DNA of 64,000 nt, taken from positions 1,689,001 to 1,753,000 of the forward strand of contig NZ_CP082922.1 of the NCBI RefSeq assembly GCF_019931675.1, written 5' to 3'. The translations under genes were made by a program, and so were the position numbers. The first letter of the stretch is position 1; the number at the start of each line of letters is the position of its first letter. The notes beneath the pieces were generated by a model that worked only from the letters and a program-made list of their open reading frames with translations, was not told where the DNA came from and did not search any database. Source of the DNA: Nocardioides rotundus. GTDB taxonomy: Bacteria > Actinomycetota > Actinomycetes > Propionibacteriales > Nocardioidaceae. Of this stretch, positions 18,211-27,629 are shown piece after piece.

Positions 18211-18298
18211 CATTTCCCAGGTAGTCGTGCCTGAACGTCGCTCTACGGGATGAATTCACCAGGTAGAGCGGCGGTCTCTCATGACTACCTGGGGAATG
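18211..18298. repeat. 88-bp palindromic element, copy A
   Basis: The outer arms 18211-18229 and 18280-18298 pair over 19 positions, with two G:U-type differences. The inner arms 18236-18246 and 18263-18273 pair over 11 positions around a 16-nt loop containing TGAATT. The element lies between divergent genes, so it cannot simply be a terminator. A second copy with the same length, arms and loop size is at 54664-54751. Confidence 0.85.
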
Positions 18299-18426
18299 GC
18301 CGGCGGGAGTACGGCGAGGACGGATTCCGTCGTGTTTGCCGGATTCCCCTACGGATGTCGGCGCCCCGACCTAAGATTGTTGACGTTTCATACTTTTGTC
18401 TCGTCGAGTGGCTGGAAGGGGTCACG

Positions 18427-20184
18427 ATGGCGCGGTCCTTCGACGCCTCTGCGTCCGAGCGTCTGCTCGTGGAGACCCTGGAGCTCGTGGCCGAGGGCCT
18501 GGCCCAGGACATGGGGTTCGGCCTGGTGGTGATCTCCACCCTGGACGACGACGAGATGCTGACCCGGGCGGCCGTCGCCGGCGTGCGCGCCGAGCCCGAC
18601 CTGCGCGGCCACCGCTACCCGGCCTCGGAGCTGGAGCGGGAGCTGCGCAGGTCCGACGTGTGGGGCCGGTGGCGCTTCGTGCCGCACGACCGGATCCCGC
18701 CGGACGAGATGTCGGAGGACTACGTGCCGGTCATGCCGGTCGTCGACGCCGACGACGCCTGGCATCCGATGGATCTCCTGTTCGCCCCGCTCTACGACGA
18801 GGAAGGCGTGCTGCGCGGCACGATCGGTCTGGACATCCCGCTGTCGGGCAAGCGACCGGACGCGACCCAGCGCGACCGGCTGGACGAGTACGCCCGGCGG
18901 GCCAGCCGCGCCGTCGTCGACGCCGTCGAGCGCGAGCGGCTGCAGCGGCAGACCCGGCTGAGCAAGCGGCTGCGACATGCCGTCCGTGAGATCAACGACG
19001 GTCAGCAGCTCAAGACGATGCTGCAGCAGGTGCAGCCGCTGCTGACCGAGTGCTTCGACGCCCACGGCTCCTGGCTGCACCTGAACCCCACCGGGGGATA
19101 TCCGGCGAGCGACCGGGTGCACAACTGGTGCGGCGAGGCGGTCGAGATCGCGGCGGGGACGGTCGCCCTGGCCGAGCCCTTCTCCACGCTGCTGTGGGAG
19201 GCGCAGGAGACCGGAGTGCTCGGCGCCGGCCCCGATGCCGACGTGTGGCTGACCACCGAGCAGCAGCAGACGGTCGACGAGCTGTTCGGCTCGCTGCATC
19301 TGGCCACGGCACTCTTCGTCCCGCTCGGCTCGGGTCGCACGCCGCTGGGCCACCTGCTGATCACCCGCAGCGACGCCGATGCCGTGTGGACCCAGGAGGA
19401 CCGGTCGGAGGCCCTCGACTTCGCCCACGACCTGGGAGCGGCGATCGTGCGGATCCGGGTGGCCGAGCGTGAGGCCCAGCTGCTCCGGGAGCTGCGCGAC
19501 CTGCATCTGGCCAAGGATCAGCTGATGGACACCGTCACCCACGACCTGCGCAACCCGCTCGCCGCACTGGACAACCTGCTGCGGATGCTGCGAGGGATGG
19601 AGGAGATCCCGCCGGAGGGCGAGACGATGCTCGACTCCATCTCCCAGGTCAGCCGCCGGATGAGGCGCCTGACCGACCAGCTGATGGCCCTGTCGCGGGC
19701 GAACAGGGATGGCGGACTCGACCAGGTCACCGACCTCGGGGCCGTCGTCTGGGAGAGCGTGGAGGTGAGCCGGGTGCTCGCCGACGCCAAGGGCGTGACC
19801 CTGCAGTGGACCCCTCCCTCGACCCCTGTGCACGTGGCCGGGGACAGCCTGGACGTCGGGAGCATCGCGGCGAACCTGATCGGCAACGCCGTGACCTACA
19901 CCCCCTCTGGCGGCGAGGTCCGGGTGGTGGCCGAGCTGGTCGACGGGCTGGCGGTGCTCGAGGTGACCGATACCGGCATCGGCATCGCCCAGGAGGACCG
20001 GGAGCGGATCTTCGAGGAGTTCGACCGGTCGGCCAACCCGCGGGCGCTGCGCGAGAGCGGGTCCGGCCTGGGCCTGGCCATCGTCCGCACGCTCTGCCAG
20101 CGCCTGGGGGCGACGCTCACCGTGGAGTCGGAGGTCGACAAGGGGTCGACCTTCCGGGTCGTCGTGTCTGCGGCATCACCGTGA
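18427..20184 (+). CDS. GAF-domain sensor histidine kinase
   Basis: A 585-residue cytoplasmic histidine kinase with no transmembrane segment. Two GAF-like sensor regions (about residues 1-160 and 190-350) precede a HisKA dimerisation domain with the phospho-acceptor in DTVTHDLRNPLAALDNLL and an HATPase_c domain (NLIGNAVTYTPSGGEV, VTDTGIGIAQED, GSGLGLAIVRTLC). I start it at the ATG at 18427, which has GGAAGGGG 6 nt upstream; the frame is open to 18250, but that part overlaps the palindromic element. No response regulator is adjacent. It is followed 19 bp later by a second kinase, so the two may form a cascade or heterodimer. Confidence 0.88.
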   Translation: MARSFDASASERLLVETLELVAEGLAQDMGFGLVVISTLDDDEMLTRAAVAGVRAEPDLRGHRYPASELERELRRSDVWGRWRFVPHDRIPPDEMSEDYVPVMPVVDADDAWHPMDLLFAPLYDEEGVLRGTIGLDIPLSGKRPDATQRDRLDEYARRASRAVVDAVERERLQRQTRLSKRLRHAVREINDGQQLKTMLQQVQPLLTECFDAHGSWLHLNPTGGYPASDRVHNWCGEAVEIAAGTVALAEPFSTLLWEAQETGVLGAGPDADVWLTTEQQQTVDELFGSLHLATALFVPLGSGRTPLGHLLITRSDADAVWTQEDRSEALDFAHDLGAAIVRIRVAEREAQLLRELRDLHLAKDQLMDTVTHDLRNPLAALDNLLRMLRGMEEIPPEGETMLDSISQVSRRMRRLTDQLMALSRANRDGGLDQVTDLGAVVWESVEVSRVLADAKGVTLQWTPPSTPVHVAGDSLDVGSIAANLIGNAVTYTPSGGEVRVVAELVDGLAVLEVTDTGIGIAQEDRERIFEEFDRSANPRALRESGSGLGLAIVRTLCQRLGATLTVESEVDKGSTFRVVVSAASP

Positions 20185-20203
20185 ATGCTCGATACTGACC
20201 CCC

Positions 20204-21409
20204 GTGGACGTGCACGACCTTCAGCGTGAGGCAGAGATCCTCACCCTCGAGGTGTTGGGCGACGAGACCTTCCCGATGCTGGAGGCGATCGTCGACCTGG
20301 CCTCGCGGATGTGCGGAGGCGCCACGGCGGAGGTGAACGTGATCACCGCGACCGAGCAGGTGCACCTGGCGACCTCCGACCGCAACCACACCCGGATCCG
20401 CCGGGAGCAGTCGTTCTGCGGCACCGCGATCACGGTGGACGACGCGATGCTGATCCACGTTCCCGATGCGGCTCGGGATCCGCGCTTCGCAGACAACCCC
20501 TTCGTCACCGGTGAGCTCGGCTCCTTCCGCTCCTACGCCGCCCGCAAGGTCCTCGGGCCCTCCGGCACGATCATCGGCACGCTGTGCGTCTTCGAGCCTC
20601 CGGCCGGCGGGTTCGGGCCCGAGCAGCTGCGGCTGTTGGAGCTGCTCGGACCGATGGTCACCGAGGCGCTGAACCTGCACCGGGGCCAGGTGCAGCTGCG
20701 TGCCGCACTCGAGCGACACTTCGACGGCCATCGCGAGCTGCATCGCTCGCACGCCTCGCTCGAGGCGTTCGCCGGAGAGGTGAGTCATGACCTCCAGGGC
20801 CCGCTGGCCGCGGTGAGCCTCGCGCTGCAGATGCTGTCGACCCGGTCGTCGCCGCCCGCAGGGACAGACGAGGCGTTCCTCCTGGACACGGCACTCTCCG
20901 GGACCGCCCGGATGCGCCGCACCGTGGAGGACATGCTGGGCTTCGCGATGCTCGGCGGCCGGGGCCCCGGCGGCCCGGTCCGGCTGGACGAGGTGGTGGC
21001 CCAGGTGCTCGGCGACCTCGACGGGGTGGCCGGCGAGGCCGAGGTGCACGTCGGGGCGCTGCCCGCCGTGATCGGCCACGAGGTGGAGCTGCGGTCGATC
21101 CTGCAGAACCTGATCGGCAACGCGATCAAGCACTCCGCTCCCCTGCGGCGACCTCGCGTGGTCGTGGACGGTGAGCGTCGCGGCGACCGGGTGCGGGTCA
21201 CGGTGACCGACAACGGGCCGGGCGTCCCCGAGGGGCGTCGCGACGACGTCTTCGGGCTGTTCGCCCGCGGCGACGAGCGCGTGGAGGGCCGGGGCATCGG
21301 CCTGGCCACCTGTGCCCGGATCGTGCACAGCCGCGGCGGCACCATCGGCGTGGACGAGGCCGAGGGCGGCGGAGCCGTCTTCTGGTTCGAGCTGCCGGCG
21401 GGCGGCTGA
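20204..21409 (+). CDS. GAF-domain sensor histidine kinase (second of pair)
   Basis: A 401-residue cytoplasmic kinase. The GAF domain (about residues 20-160) has the REQSFCGTAITVDD and ARDPRFADNPFV pattern of the group that starts with cysteine-containing GAF sensors. The phospho-acceptor site is EVSHDLQGPLAAVSLAL and the ATPase region is ILQNLIGNAIKHSAP, TDNGPGVPEGRRDD, EGRGIGLATCARIV. The start is GTG at 20204. It follows the larger kinase by 19 bp and is probably co-transcribed. No receiver-domain protein is encoded in the neighbourhood, so the output is unknown. Confidence 0.87.
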   Translation: MDVHDLQREAEILTLEVLGDETFPMLEAIVDLASRMCGGATAEVNVITATEQVHLATSDRNHTRIRREQSFCGTAITVDDAMLIHVPDAARDPRFADNPFVTGELGSFRSYAARKVLGPSGTIIGTLCVFEPPAGGFGPEQLRLLELLGPMVTEALNLHRGQVQLRAALERHFDGHRELHRSHASLEAFAGEVSHDLQGPLAAVSLALQMLSTRSSPPAGTDEAFLLDTALSGTARMRRTVEDMLGFAMLGGRGPGGPVRLDEVVAQVLGDLDGVAGEAEVHVGALPAVIGHEVELRSILQNLIGNAIKHSAPLRRPRVVVDGERRGDRVRVTVTDNGPGVPEGRRDDVFGLFARGDERVEGRGIGLATCARIVHSRGGTIGVDEAEGGGAVFWFELPAGG

Positions 21410-21419
21410 CCGAGCCGCC
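21401..21419. terminator. Bidirectional hairpin between kinase and M3 peptidase genes
   Basis: GGCGGCT (21401-21407) and AGCCGCC (21413-21419) form a perfect 7-bp stem with a 5-nt loop, located exactly in the 10-bp convergent gap and overlapping the kinase stop. Confidence 0.5.
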
Positions 21420-23464
21420 TCAGGAGACCCCGACCCGCTCCAGCAGGTGCCGCGGGTCCGGTTCGGAGCCACGGAAGTCCCGGTAGGTCTCCATCGCGTC
21501 CACGGACCCGCCCGGCCCGAGCAGCCGGCGGCGGAACCGCTCCCCCGCCTCCCGGTCGAGCATCCCCCGCTCACGGAACCAGGCCACGGTGTCGGCGTCC
21601 ATCAGCTCCGACCACAGGTAGGAGTAGTAGGCGGCGGAGTAGCCGCCGCCGAAGATGTGCTGGAAGTACGCCGAGCGGTAGCGGGGCGGCACGAGCGGGT
21701 GCGCCACACCCGCCGCCTCGAGCGCCCGCTGCTCGAAGCCCTCGACGTCGTCCGGGTCGCCGGGGAGCCGGTCGGCGGGTGCCTGGTGCCAGGCCTGGTC
21801 GAGCAGCATGGCCGCCAGCAGCTCCAGGGTGGCCTGGCCCTCCCCGAAGTGCCGGCCGGCCTGCAGCGCCTCGATCCACTCCCGCGGCATCGGCTCGCCG
21901 GTCTCGTGGTGCCGGGCGTAGCGGGCGATCAGCTCGGGCTCCCACGCCCAGATCTCGTTGACCTGGCTGGGGAACTCGACGAAGTCGCGCGGGACCGACG
22001 TACCGGACCGGGACGGGTAGCGCACGTCGGACAGCAGGCCGTGCAGGTCGTGGCCGAACTCGTGGAACAGGGTGATCACGTTGTCCCAGGAGAGCAGGCT
22101 CGGCTGCCCGGGCGCCGGCGCCGGGAAGTTGCAGGTGTTCGTGACGACGGGCGCGCGATCGAGCAGCGTGGACTGGTCGACCAGCGACGTCATCCAGGCG
22201 CCGCCCTGCTTGGTGGGACGGGTGAAGGGGTCGATGACGACCGCGCCGAGGGTGCTGCCGTCGGCGTCGAGCACCCCGAAGACCCGCGCGTCGCCGGTGT
22301 ATCCGACGAGGTCCTCGCGCTCCCGGAAGGTGATGCCGTAGAGCGCGGTCGCGGCGGCGAAGACGCCGTCGTGCAGGACCCGGTCGAACTCCAGGTAGGA
22401 CCGCAGCAGCGACTGATCGACCGTGAGCTGCTCGGCCCGCACGATCTCCTCGACGTAGTGCCAGTCCCAGGCCTCGAACGTCTCCCCCGGCGCGATCTCG
22501 GCGAACCGGGCCGCGAGCGACTCGGCCTCGCGCTGCGCGTTCTCCATCACCCCGGGGGCCAGCCGGGCGAGCAGCTCGTCGACCGCCGGGGTCGATCCGG
22601 CGCAGCCGTCCTCGGCGACGTACGCCGCGTGGTGCGGGTAGCCGAGCAGCTGTGCGCGCTCCTGACGCAGGCGGCCATCCGCAGCAGCGTCTCCCGGGTG
22701 TCGTGCTCGCCTTCGAGACCACGCCGGACCGAGGCACGGTGCACCCGCTCGCGGGTGGGCCGATGGTGCAGCGAGACGAGGAGGGGCTGCACCGAGGTGT
22801 TGGTCAGGGTCAGCAGCCAGCCCTCCTGGCCGGCGCTCTCCGCGGCCGCGCGGGCGGCCTCCCGCTGCTCCTCGGACAGGCCGTCCAGCTCCGCCTCGTC
22901 GGTGACGTGCACGGCGGCCGCGTTCCTCCCGGCGACCACGAGCTGGGCGAATCGGGTCTCCAGGGTGGCCAGCTCGGCGTTCAGCTCGCGCAGTCTGTCC
23001 TGGGCGGCGCCGTCCAGGTGGATACCGCCCCGCTCGTAGTCGCGCAGCCGCTCCCGGAGCAGGTGGGCCGACTGCAGGTCCAGCTCCACCTCCCCCGCGG
23101 CGCTGCGCTCGGCGAGCGCACGCAGCCGGTCGTAGAGGCCACGGTCGAGCAGGATCGCGTCCGCGTGCGCGGCCAGCAGGGGCGAGATCTCGGCGTCGAT
23201 CTCGTCACGGGTGTCGTTGGTGTCCGCGGCCATGGCGGTCCAGAAGGCCTCCAGGGCCCGGTCCAGGGTGGCGCCGGTGCGCTCCCACGCCTCCAGCACG
23301 TTCTCCACCGTGGCCGGCTCGGTGCTCTCCGCGACCGCTCGCAGCTCCTCCAGCTGCTGAGACATCCCGGTCAGCAGCGCCTCACGGAAGTCCGCGTCGG
23401 TGAGCCGGGCGTAATCGGGCAGCTCGAAGGGCAGCGTGGATCGCGTCAGGAGCGGGTTCGCCAT
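21420..23464 (-). pseudogene. M3-family oligopeptidase gene with one apparent frameshift
   Basis: Two overlapping frames together give a complete M3 oligopeptidase of about 680 residues. The N-terminal part starts at the ATG at 23464 (MANPLLTRSTLPFELPDYAR). The C-terminal part carries the zinc site HEFGH in ITLFHEFGHDLHGLL with downstream catalytic-domain segments. The break is near 22673. The first frame reads LLRMAACVRSAH, while inserting one C in the ATGGCC-GCC run would give LLRMARLRQERAQLLGYPHH, the normal family sequence. This is a one-base deletion: either a real loss-of-function mutation or a sequencing error in a C run. The first frame ends out of frame at 22547. Confidence 0.85.
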
Positions 23465-23754
23465 GGGCCCATCCAAGCACCCGGAGCGGTATGACTGAGC
23501 GGCGACAGAGTCGCCCCAACTGGTCGTTGCGGATGCGGTCGATCAGGTCTGGCGAGGCGGCTTCAAGCCCAAACCATGGGCCGGCCCCGATGGCCGGCAT
23601 TTACGACCCGTGGGACCGCCGGCACGGCGACCTTCGCATCATTGCGCCGGCTCCACCTTCCTGGCATGCCTCCGGCCGGAGCCGACGCTCGCTCTCGAGC
23701 TAGTCGACCGAGGAGGCTCACACGCTGCTACTGCCGACGGACGGACCGGCCCTT

Positions 23755-25350
23755 CTACCCGGCGACTAGATCGCGCCGGCGCAGTACCTGGATCGCCAGC
23801 ACAGCAGCGCCGAGCCCTCCGGCCAGGAGCAGCCACCAGTGGTTCCAGGCGATCTCCTCGACCGGGATCTGTCCGAGCAGCTCGATCGGCGAGAGATTGC
23901 GCGCCCAATTTGGAAGCTGGAGAGTGGGGCCGAGGAGCGCGACGGTGGTTGCCCACAGCACCGCCAGCCAACCCACGACCGGCAGACGCGGCGAAACGCC
24001 CAGCAGCAGGGCCCCCGCCCCCGCCACGGCAACAGCCGGGGCGACGTAGGACAGGATGCTCAGCAGAGCATCCTGAGCGACGCCCAGATCGGAGCCGGTG
24101 AGCACCGCTCCCACGCCGAATCCCACGGCTCCCATCAGCAGCAGTACGACGAGTTCGATCGCCACGACGAGCAAGGCGACCGACCACCACGTGGTGCGCG
24201 GCAGACGTGTCGACAACACCACGCCCAGTCGGCCGCTCAGCTCCTCGGCGGCCAACCGTGCCACGGCCTGCACGGCCAGGGCCATCGCCATCTGTCCGAT
24301 CAGGACTCCCGCCAGGTAGGTCATCATGGCGTCGGGCGTGTCACTTTGGCCCAGCAGTGCCTCCGCCAGGGCCGGATTGCCTTCCAGCAGCGAACGCATC
24401 TCCTCCGCGAGGAGACCGGCAGCGACACCCCACGCGACCGCACCCACTGTCCATCCCACTGCCGAGCCGGCGGTCACGTGGACCGCCAGGGCGAACGGTC
24501 CGTGCAGCCGGCCGGCGTCCGGACCGCGTCGAGGTGCGATCAGACCGGCTCCTAGGTCTCGATTAGACCGCAGCGCGACGGCGATGCCGAGCAGGGCCAC
24601 TGAGGTGCCGGTGAGGGCGAGGTAGGGCCACCAGGGCGGGTCTCCCGCATACGGCCGGGCCAGGGCCAACCATCCCATCGGGGTCGTCCAGCCGAGGTCC
24701 CAGGACTTGCCATCGAAGACCGCACGGACCAGATAGAGCACACCGACCCCGCCGAAGGCGAGCCCCGTGGCCGAACGTGCCGACTGGCTGACCTCGGCGC
24801 AGATGAAACCGAGCCCGGCCATGGTGAGCAGAAAGGCACCCAGCGCCAGGGCGTAGCGCGCGGTTCCGGACGAGTCGTGACCGGCCGCTGTCACCGCTGC
24901 CCAGATGAGCGCCGCGGATGCCGCGATAGTGGACGTCACCACCACCACCGCCGACAGGAGCGGCCCCAGTCGGCCGACCTGCATCGCCGAGATCAGATCC
25001 TCGCGGCCCAGGTCCTCCTGGGTCCGCGTCGTGCGGATCGCCAGCATCACGACGATCGCGGGCAGTATCAGCAGTCCGAAGAACCCCACCTCATAGGTCG
25101 CGATCCCGCCGATGCGGTCCAGGTCGTAGGGACGGCCGTTGAAGGCCGCAGTGGCCGGCGAACGGCCCAAAGTCGCGGCGTACTGGGCGCGCTCCTGCCG
25201 CGTTCCATAGAGATCGAGCACGCTCCCCATGACGGCAGCCACGAGCCCAACGATCACGAGGACCGCGAGAGCGAAACCCATCCACCCCGTACGCAGTTGG
25301 AGCCGGACCAGGCGTGCGGTTCCGGTGACGGCGTTCGTCGCGGCGCTCAC
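23755..25350 (-). CDS. ABC exporter permease
   Basis: A 531-residue membrane protein with about twelve hydrophobic segments (MGFALAVLVIVGLVAAVMG, FFGLLILPAIVVMLAI, LLSAVVVVTSTIAASAALIW and others up to WWLLLAGGLGAAVLAIQVL). It resembles the large single-chain permeases that pair with a separate ATPase in actinobacterial drug and antibiotic exporters (tetronasin-resistance type). Its ATG at 25350 overlaps the stop of the ATPase gene (ATGA), so the two are coupled. It is the last gene of the leftward biosynthetic operon and probably exports its product or gives self-resistance. Confidence 0.85.
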   Translation of the reverse strand: MSAATNAVTGTARLVRLQLRTGWMGFALAVLVIVGLVAAVMGSVLDLYGTRQERAQYAATLGRSPATAAFNGRPYDLDRIGGIATYEVGFFGLLILPAIVVMLAIRTTRTQEDLGREDLISAMQVGRLGPLLSAVVVVTSTIAASAALIWAAVTAAGHDSSGTARYALALGAFLLTMAGLGFICAEVSQSARSATGLAFGGVGVLYLVRAVFDGKSWDLGWTTPMGWLALARPYAGDPPWWPYLALTGTSVALLGIAVALRSNRDLGAGLIAPRRGPDAGRLHGPFALAVHVTAGSAVGWTVGAVAWGVAAGLLAEEMRSLLEGNPALAEALLGQSDTPDAMMTYLAGVLIGQMAMALAVQAVARLAAEELSGRLGVVLSTRLPRTTWWSVALLVVAIELVVLLLMGAVGFGVGAVLTGSDLGVAQDALLSILSYVAPAVAVAGAGALLLGVSPRLPVVGWLAVLWATTVALLGPTLQLPNWARNLSPIELLGQIPVEEIAWNHWWLLLAGGLGAAVLAIQVLRRRDLVAG

Positions 25351-26294
25351 AGGTGCCTCTCGGCGCGCGTGTCATCGAGTTCGCTGGCGGACTCGCTGGT
25401 GGATTGGTAGTGGCTGAGGAAGAGCTCATCGAGGCTCGGTGGCTGTACCGTGAGGGCGAGTGGCCGCAGGGTGAGCAATGCGGCGAGGAGGTCGGTGAGT
25501 TGGTCGGGGTTCACCCGCATGCTGGTGTGCACGCCATCGCGAAGGTGGCGCTCGGAGGAGACCTCGACCCCTGGGCGAGCCAGGTCGGCCGCGACCGGCT
25601 TGGAGGTGGTGCATTCGACGGTGGACGCCGATTCGGCACGGAGGTGCGCCAGGGAACCCGAACTGACGATGACGCCCGCGCGGATGATGCTCACGCGCTC
25701 ACACAGTGCCTCGACCTCGGACATGATGTGACTCGAGAGGAGCGCGGCAGTACCTTGCTCCACGCGTTCGCGCACCACAGCTTGGAACTGTGCCTCCATC
25801 AACGGGTCCAAGCCGCTCGTCGGTTCGTCGAGCAGGAGCAGGTCCGCGTTCGTCGATAGTGCCGCGATGAGCGCGACCTTCTGCCGGTTGCCCTTGGAAT
25901 AGGACCGGGTTCGCTTGGTGGGGTCGAAGTCGAACCGTTCGATCAGGTCGGCGCGCCGCTTCGGGTTCGGGTGGCCCTGCAACGAGCCGAGCAGATCGAT
26001 GCACTCCCCACCTGTAAGCCCTGGCCACAGGGCAACATCACCGGGCACGTAGGCCACCCGCTGGTGGGCCCGGACGGACTCCTTCCAGATGTCGTAGCCG
26101 AACATGGTCCCGGTCCCGGAGTCCATCTTGATCTGCCCCAGCAGGCCGCGGATCGTGGTCGACTTCCCGGCGCCGTTGGGTCCGAGAAAGCCGAGCACCT
26201 CCCCGGCTCCGACCGTCAGATCGACGCCGGCCAGCGCCCTGACTTGCCCGAACCGCTTGGTCAGCCCCCGGCACTCGAGCACCGCAGTCGTCAT
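25347..26294 (-). CDS. ABC transporter ATP-binding protein
   Basis: A 315-residue ATPase. Walker A is GPNGAGKST, the signature region is YSKGNRQKVALIAAL (replacing the usual LSGGQ) and Walker B is LLLLDEPTSGLDP, with the switch His in LSSHIMSEVE. This SKGNRQK signature is seen in the DrrA-like drug exporter ATPases that work with two-membrane-domain permeases. A C-terminal domain of about 90 residues follows. The ATG at 26294 overlaps the antiporter stop by 4 bp. Together with the permease at 23755-25350 it forms the cluster's exporter. Confidence 0.92.
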   Translation of the reverse strand: MTTAVLECRGLTKRFGQVRALAGVDLTVGAGEVLGFLGPNGAGKSTTIRGLLGQIKMDSGTGTMFGYDIWKESVRAHQRVAYVPGDVALWPGLTGGECIDLLGSLQGHPNPKRRADLIERFDFDPTKRTRSYSKGNRQKVALIAALSTNADLLLLDEPTSGLDPLMEAQFQAVVRERVEQGTAALLSSHIMSEVEALCERVSIIRAGVIVSSGSLAHLRAESASTVECTTSKPVAADLARPGVEVSSERHLRDGVHTSMRVNPDQLTDLLAALLTLRPLALTVQPPSLDELFLSHYQSTSESASELDDTRAERHL

Positions 26295-27607
26295 CCCCTT
26301 GCCCCTCCTTGTTGGCGTGGTCGTGCTCGGATCCCGGATACGCCGTGTCGACGCAGCCGAGCTTCGCCCTCCTCGCCAAGGGCCCACCGATACGCAGGCA
26401 GCGCCAAACTCGTCGTCACGAGCGCAACGACGGTGAGCATCGCGAAGAGGGGGGTGTCGATGACTCCCAGCGAGAGCCCTACATTGATGAAGATCAGAAT
26501 CATCAGCCCGCGCGCGTTCAGCAAGGCTCCGAGCGCCAGCCGCTCGCGCTGGGCCCAGCCGTGGCCGAACGATCCCAGCCAGGCGCCGGCGACCTTGGCG
26601 ACGAAGGCGGAGGTGAGAAGCACTCCCAGTGCGCGCAGCATGTCCAGATTGGCCAGCGTACCCAGATCCGTCACCAGTCCCGAGGACACGAAGAACATGG
26701 GCAGCAGAAGCGCCGACACGACCGGCATGAGGGAGATCTCCACGGCGTGAACGAACGGCGGATGGCGGGGGAAGCTGGCCCCGACGATGAAGCCTCCGAA
26801 GACCGCATAGAGCCCGATCCACTCTGTGACGGTGGCGGCGGACAGAACGAGCACCACCAGCCCCGCGATGGCCACCGCGCCCAGGCCCTCGCCTCTCGAT
26901 GCCTCGGCGACGCTGCGGCGCAGTAGCCGTGGCAGGACCGTGAAGCATGCCCACGCGAACAGCGCGCCCGGAAGCAGGGTGCCCCACAATGCGCCCTCGA
27001 CGTTGCCCGCGACCCGGGCGGTGACCAGAGCCAGCAGGCACCACGCGATGACATCGTCCAGCGCCGCTGCGCGGACAGAGACGATCCCCAGGGACGTCCC
27101 GATGATCCGCCGCTCCTGCAACACACGGGTCAGCATCGGAAAAGCAGTGATCGACAACGAGCCACCCACGAACAGGCAGTAGGTGGTCGGATCGACGGCC
27201 GCCGGTCGCAACCCGGTGAGGACTGTGGCGGCGAGCAGGACGCCTAGAGTCAATGGCAGGGCTATCCCCAGCGCTGCGATCCTCACCGCCAGCACGGCCG
27301 CACCTGTGGGGGCGGGGAGGGCTCGGTGCTCGAGCCCTACGTGGAACATGTAGAGCGCCAGGCCAACCGTGCCCAGGGTGGACACCAGACCCTGGGCGGA
27401 AGGTCCGAACAGATAGCCGCCCACGTCAGGAGCGACTCGGCCGAGCAGCGTCGGGCCCAGGCAGATGCCCGCGACCATCTCGCCCAGCACCGTGGGCTGC
27501 CCGAAGCGACGGGCCACCCACCCGAGCGCCTGCGCCGCCACCACCACGGCGACCAGGGTCGAGAGGCCCGCCACGATCGGGGCCACGGCGTAGTTTCCTA
27601 GCGACAT
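26291..27607 (-). CDS. CPA2-type cation/proton antiporter
   Basis: A 438-residue, 12-13-segment membrane protein of the monovalent cation:proton antiporter-2 family. Characteristic regions are GQPTVLGEMVAGICLGPTLLG, SITAFPMLTRVLQER and AALDDVIAWCLLAL, where the paired acids of the ion site sit. No C-terminal TrkA-N domain is present. Antiporters of this type occur as self-protection or transport genes in natural-product clusters, and its tight position between the desaturase and the exporter supports that here. The cation (Na+ or K+) is not predictable. Confidence 0.87.
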   Translation of the reverse strand: MSLGNYAVAPIVAGLSTLVAVVVAAQALGWVARRFGQPTVLGEMVAGICLGPTLLGRVAPDVGGYLFGPSAQGLVSTLGTVGLALYMFHVGLEHRALPAPTGAAVLAVRIAALGIALPLTLGVLLAATVLTGLRPAAVDPTTYCLFVGGSLSITAFPMLTRVLQERRIIGTSLGIVSVRAAALDDVIAWCLLALVTARVAGNVEGALWGTLLPGALFAWACFTVLPRLLRRSVAEASRGEGLGAVAIAGLVVLVLSAATVTEWIGLYAVFGGFIVGASFPRHPPFVHAVEISLMPVVSALLLPMFFVSSGLVTDLGTLANLDMLRALGVLLTSAFVAKVAGAWLGSFGHGWAQRERLALGALLNARGLMILIFINVGLSLGVIDTPLFAMLTVVALVTTSLALPAYRWALGEEGEARLRRHGVSGIRARPRQQGGARG

Positions 27608-27629
27608 CCTCTGTTCCTCACCAGCCGGG

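Noticed and set aside
23465-23754. 290-bp gap between the M3 peptidase and the ABC permease searched for a remnant gene
   Set aside because: Short frames exist on both strands, but none shows a recognisable family or transposase motif.
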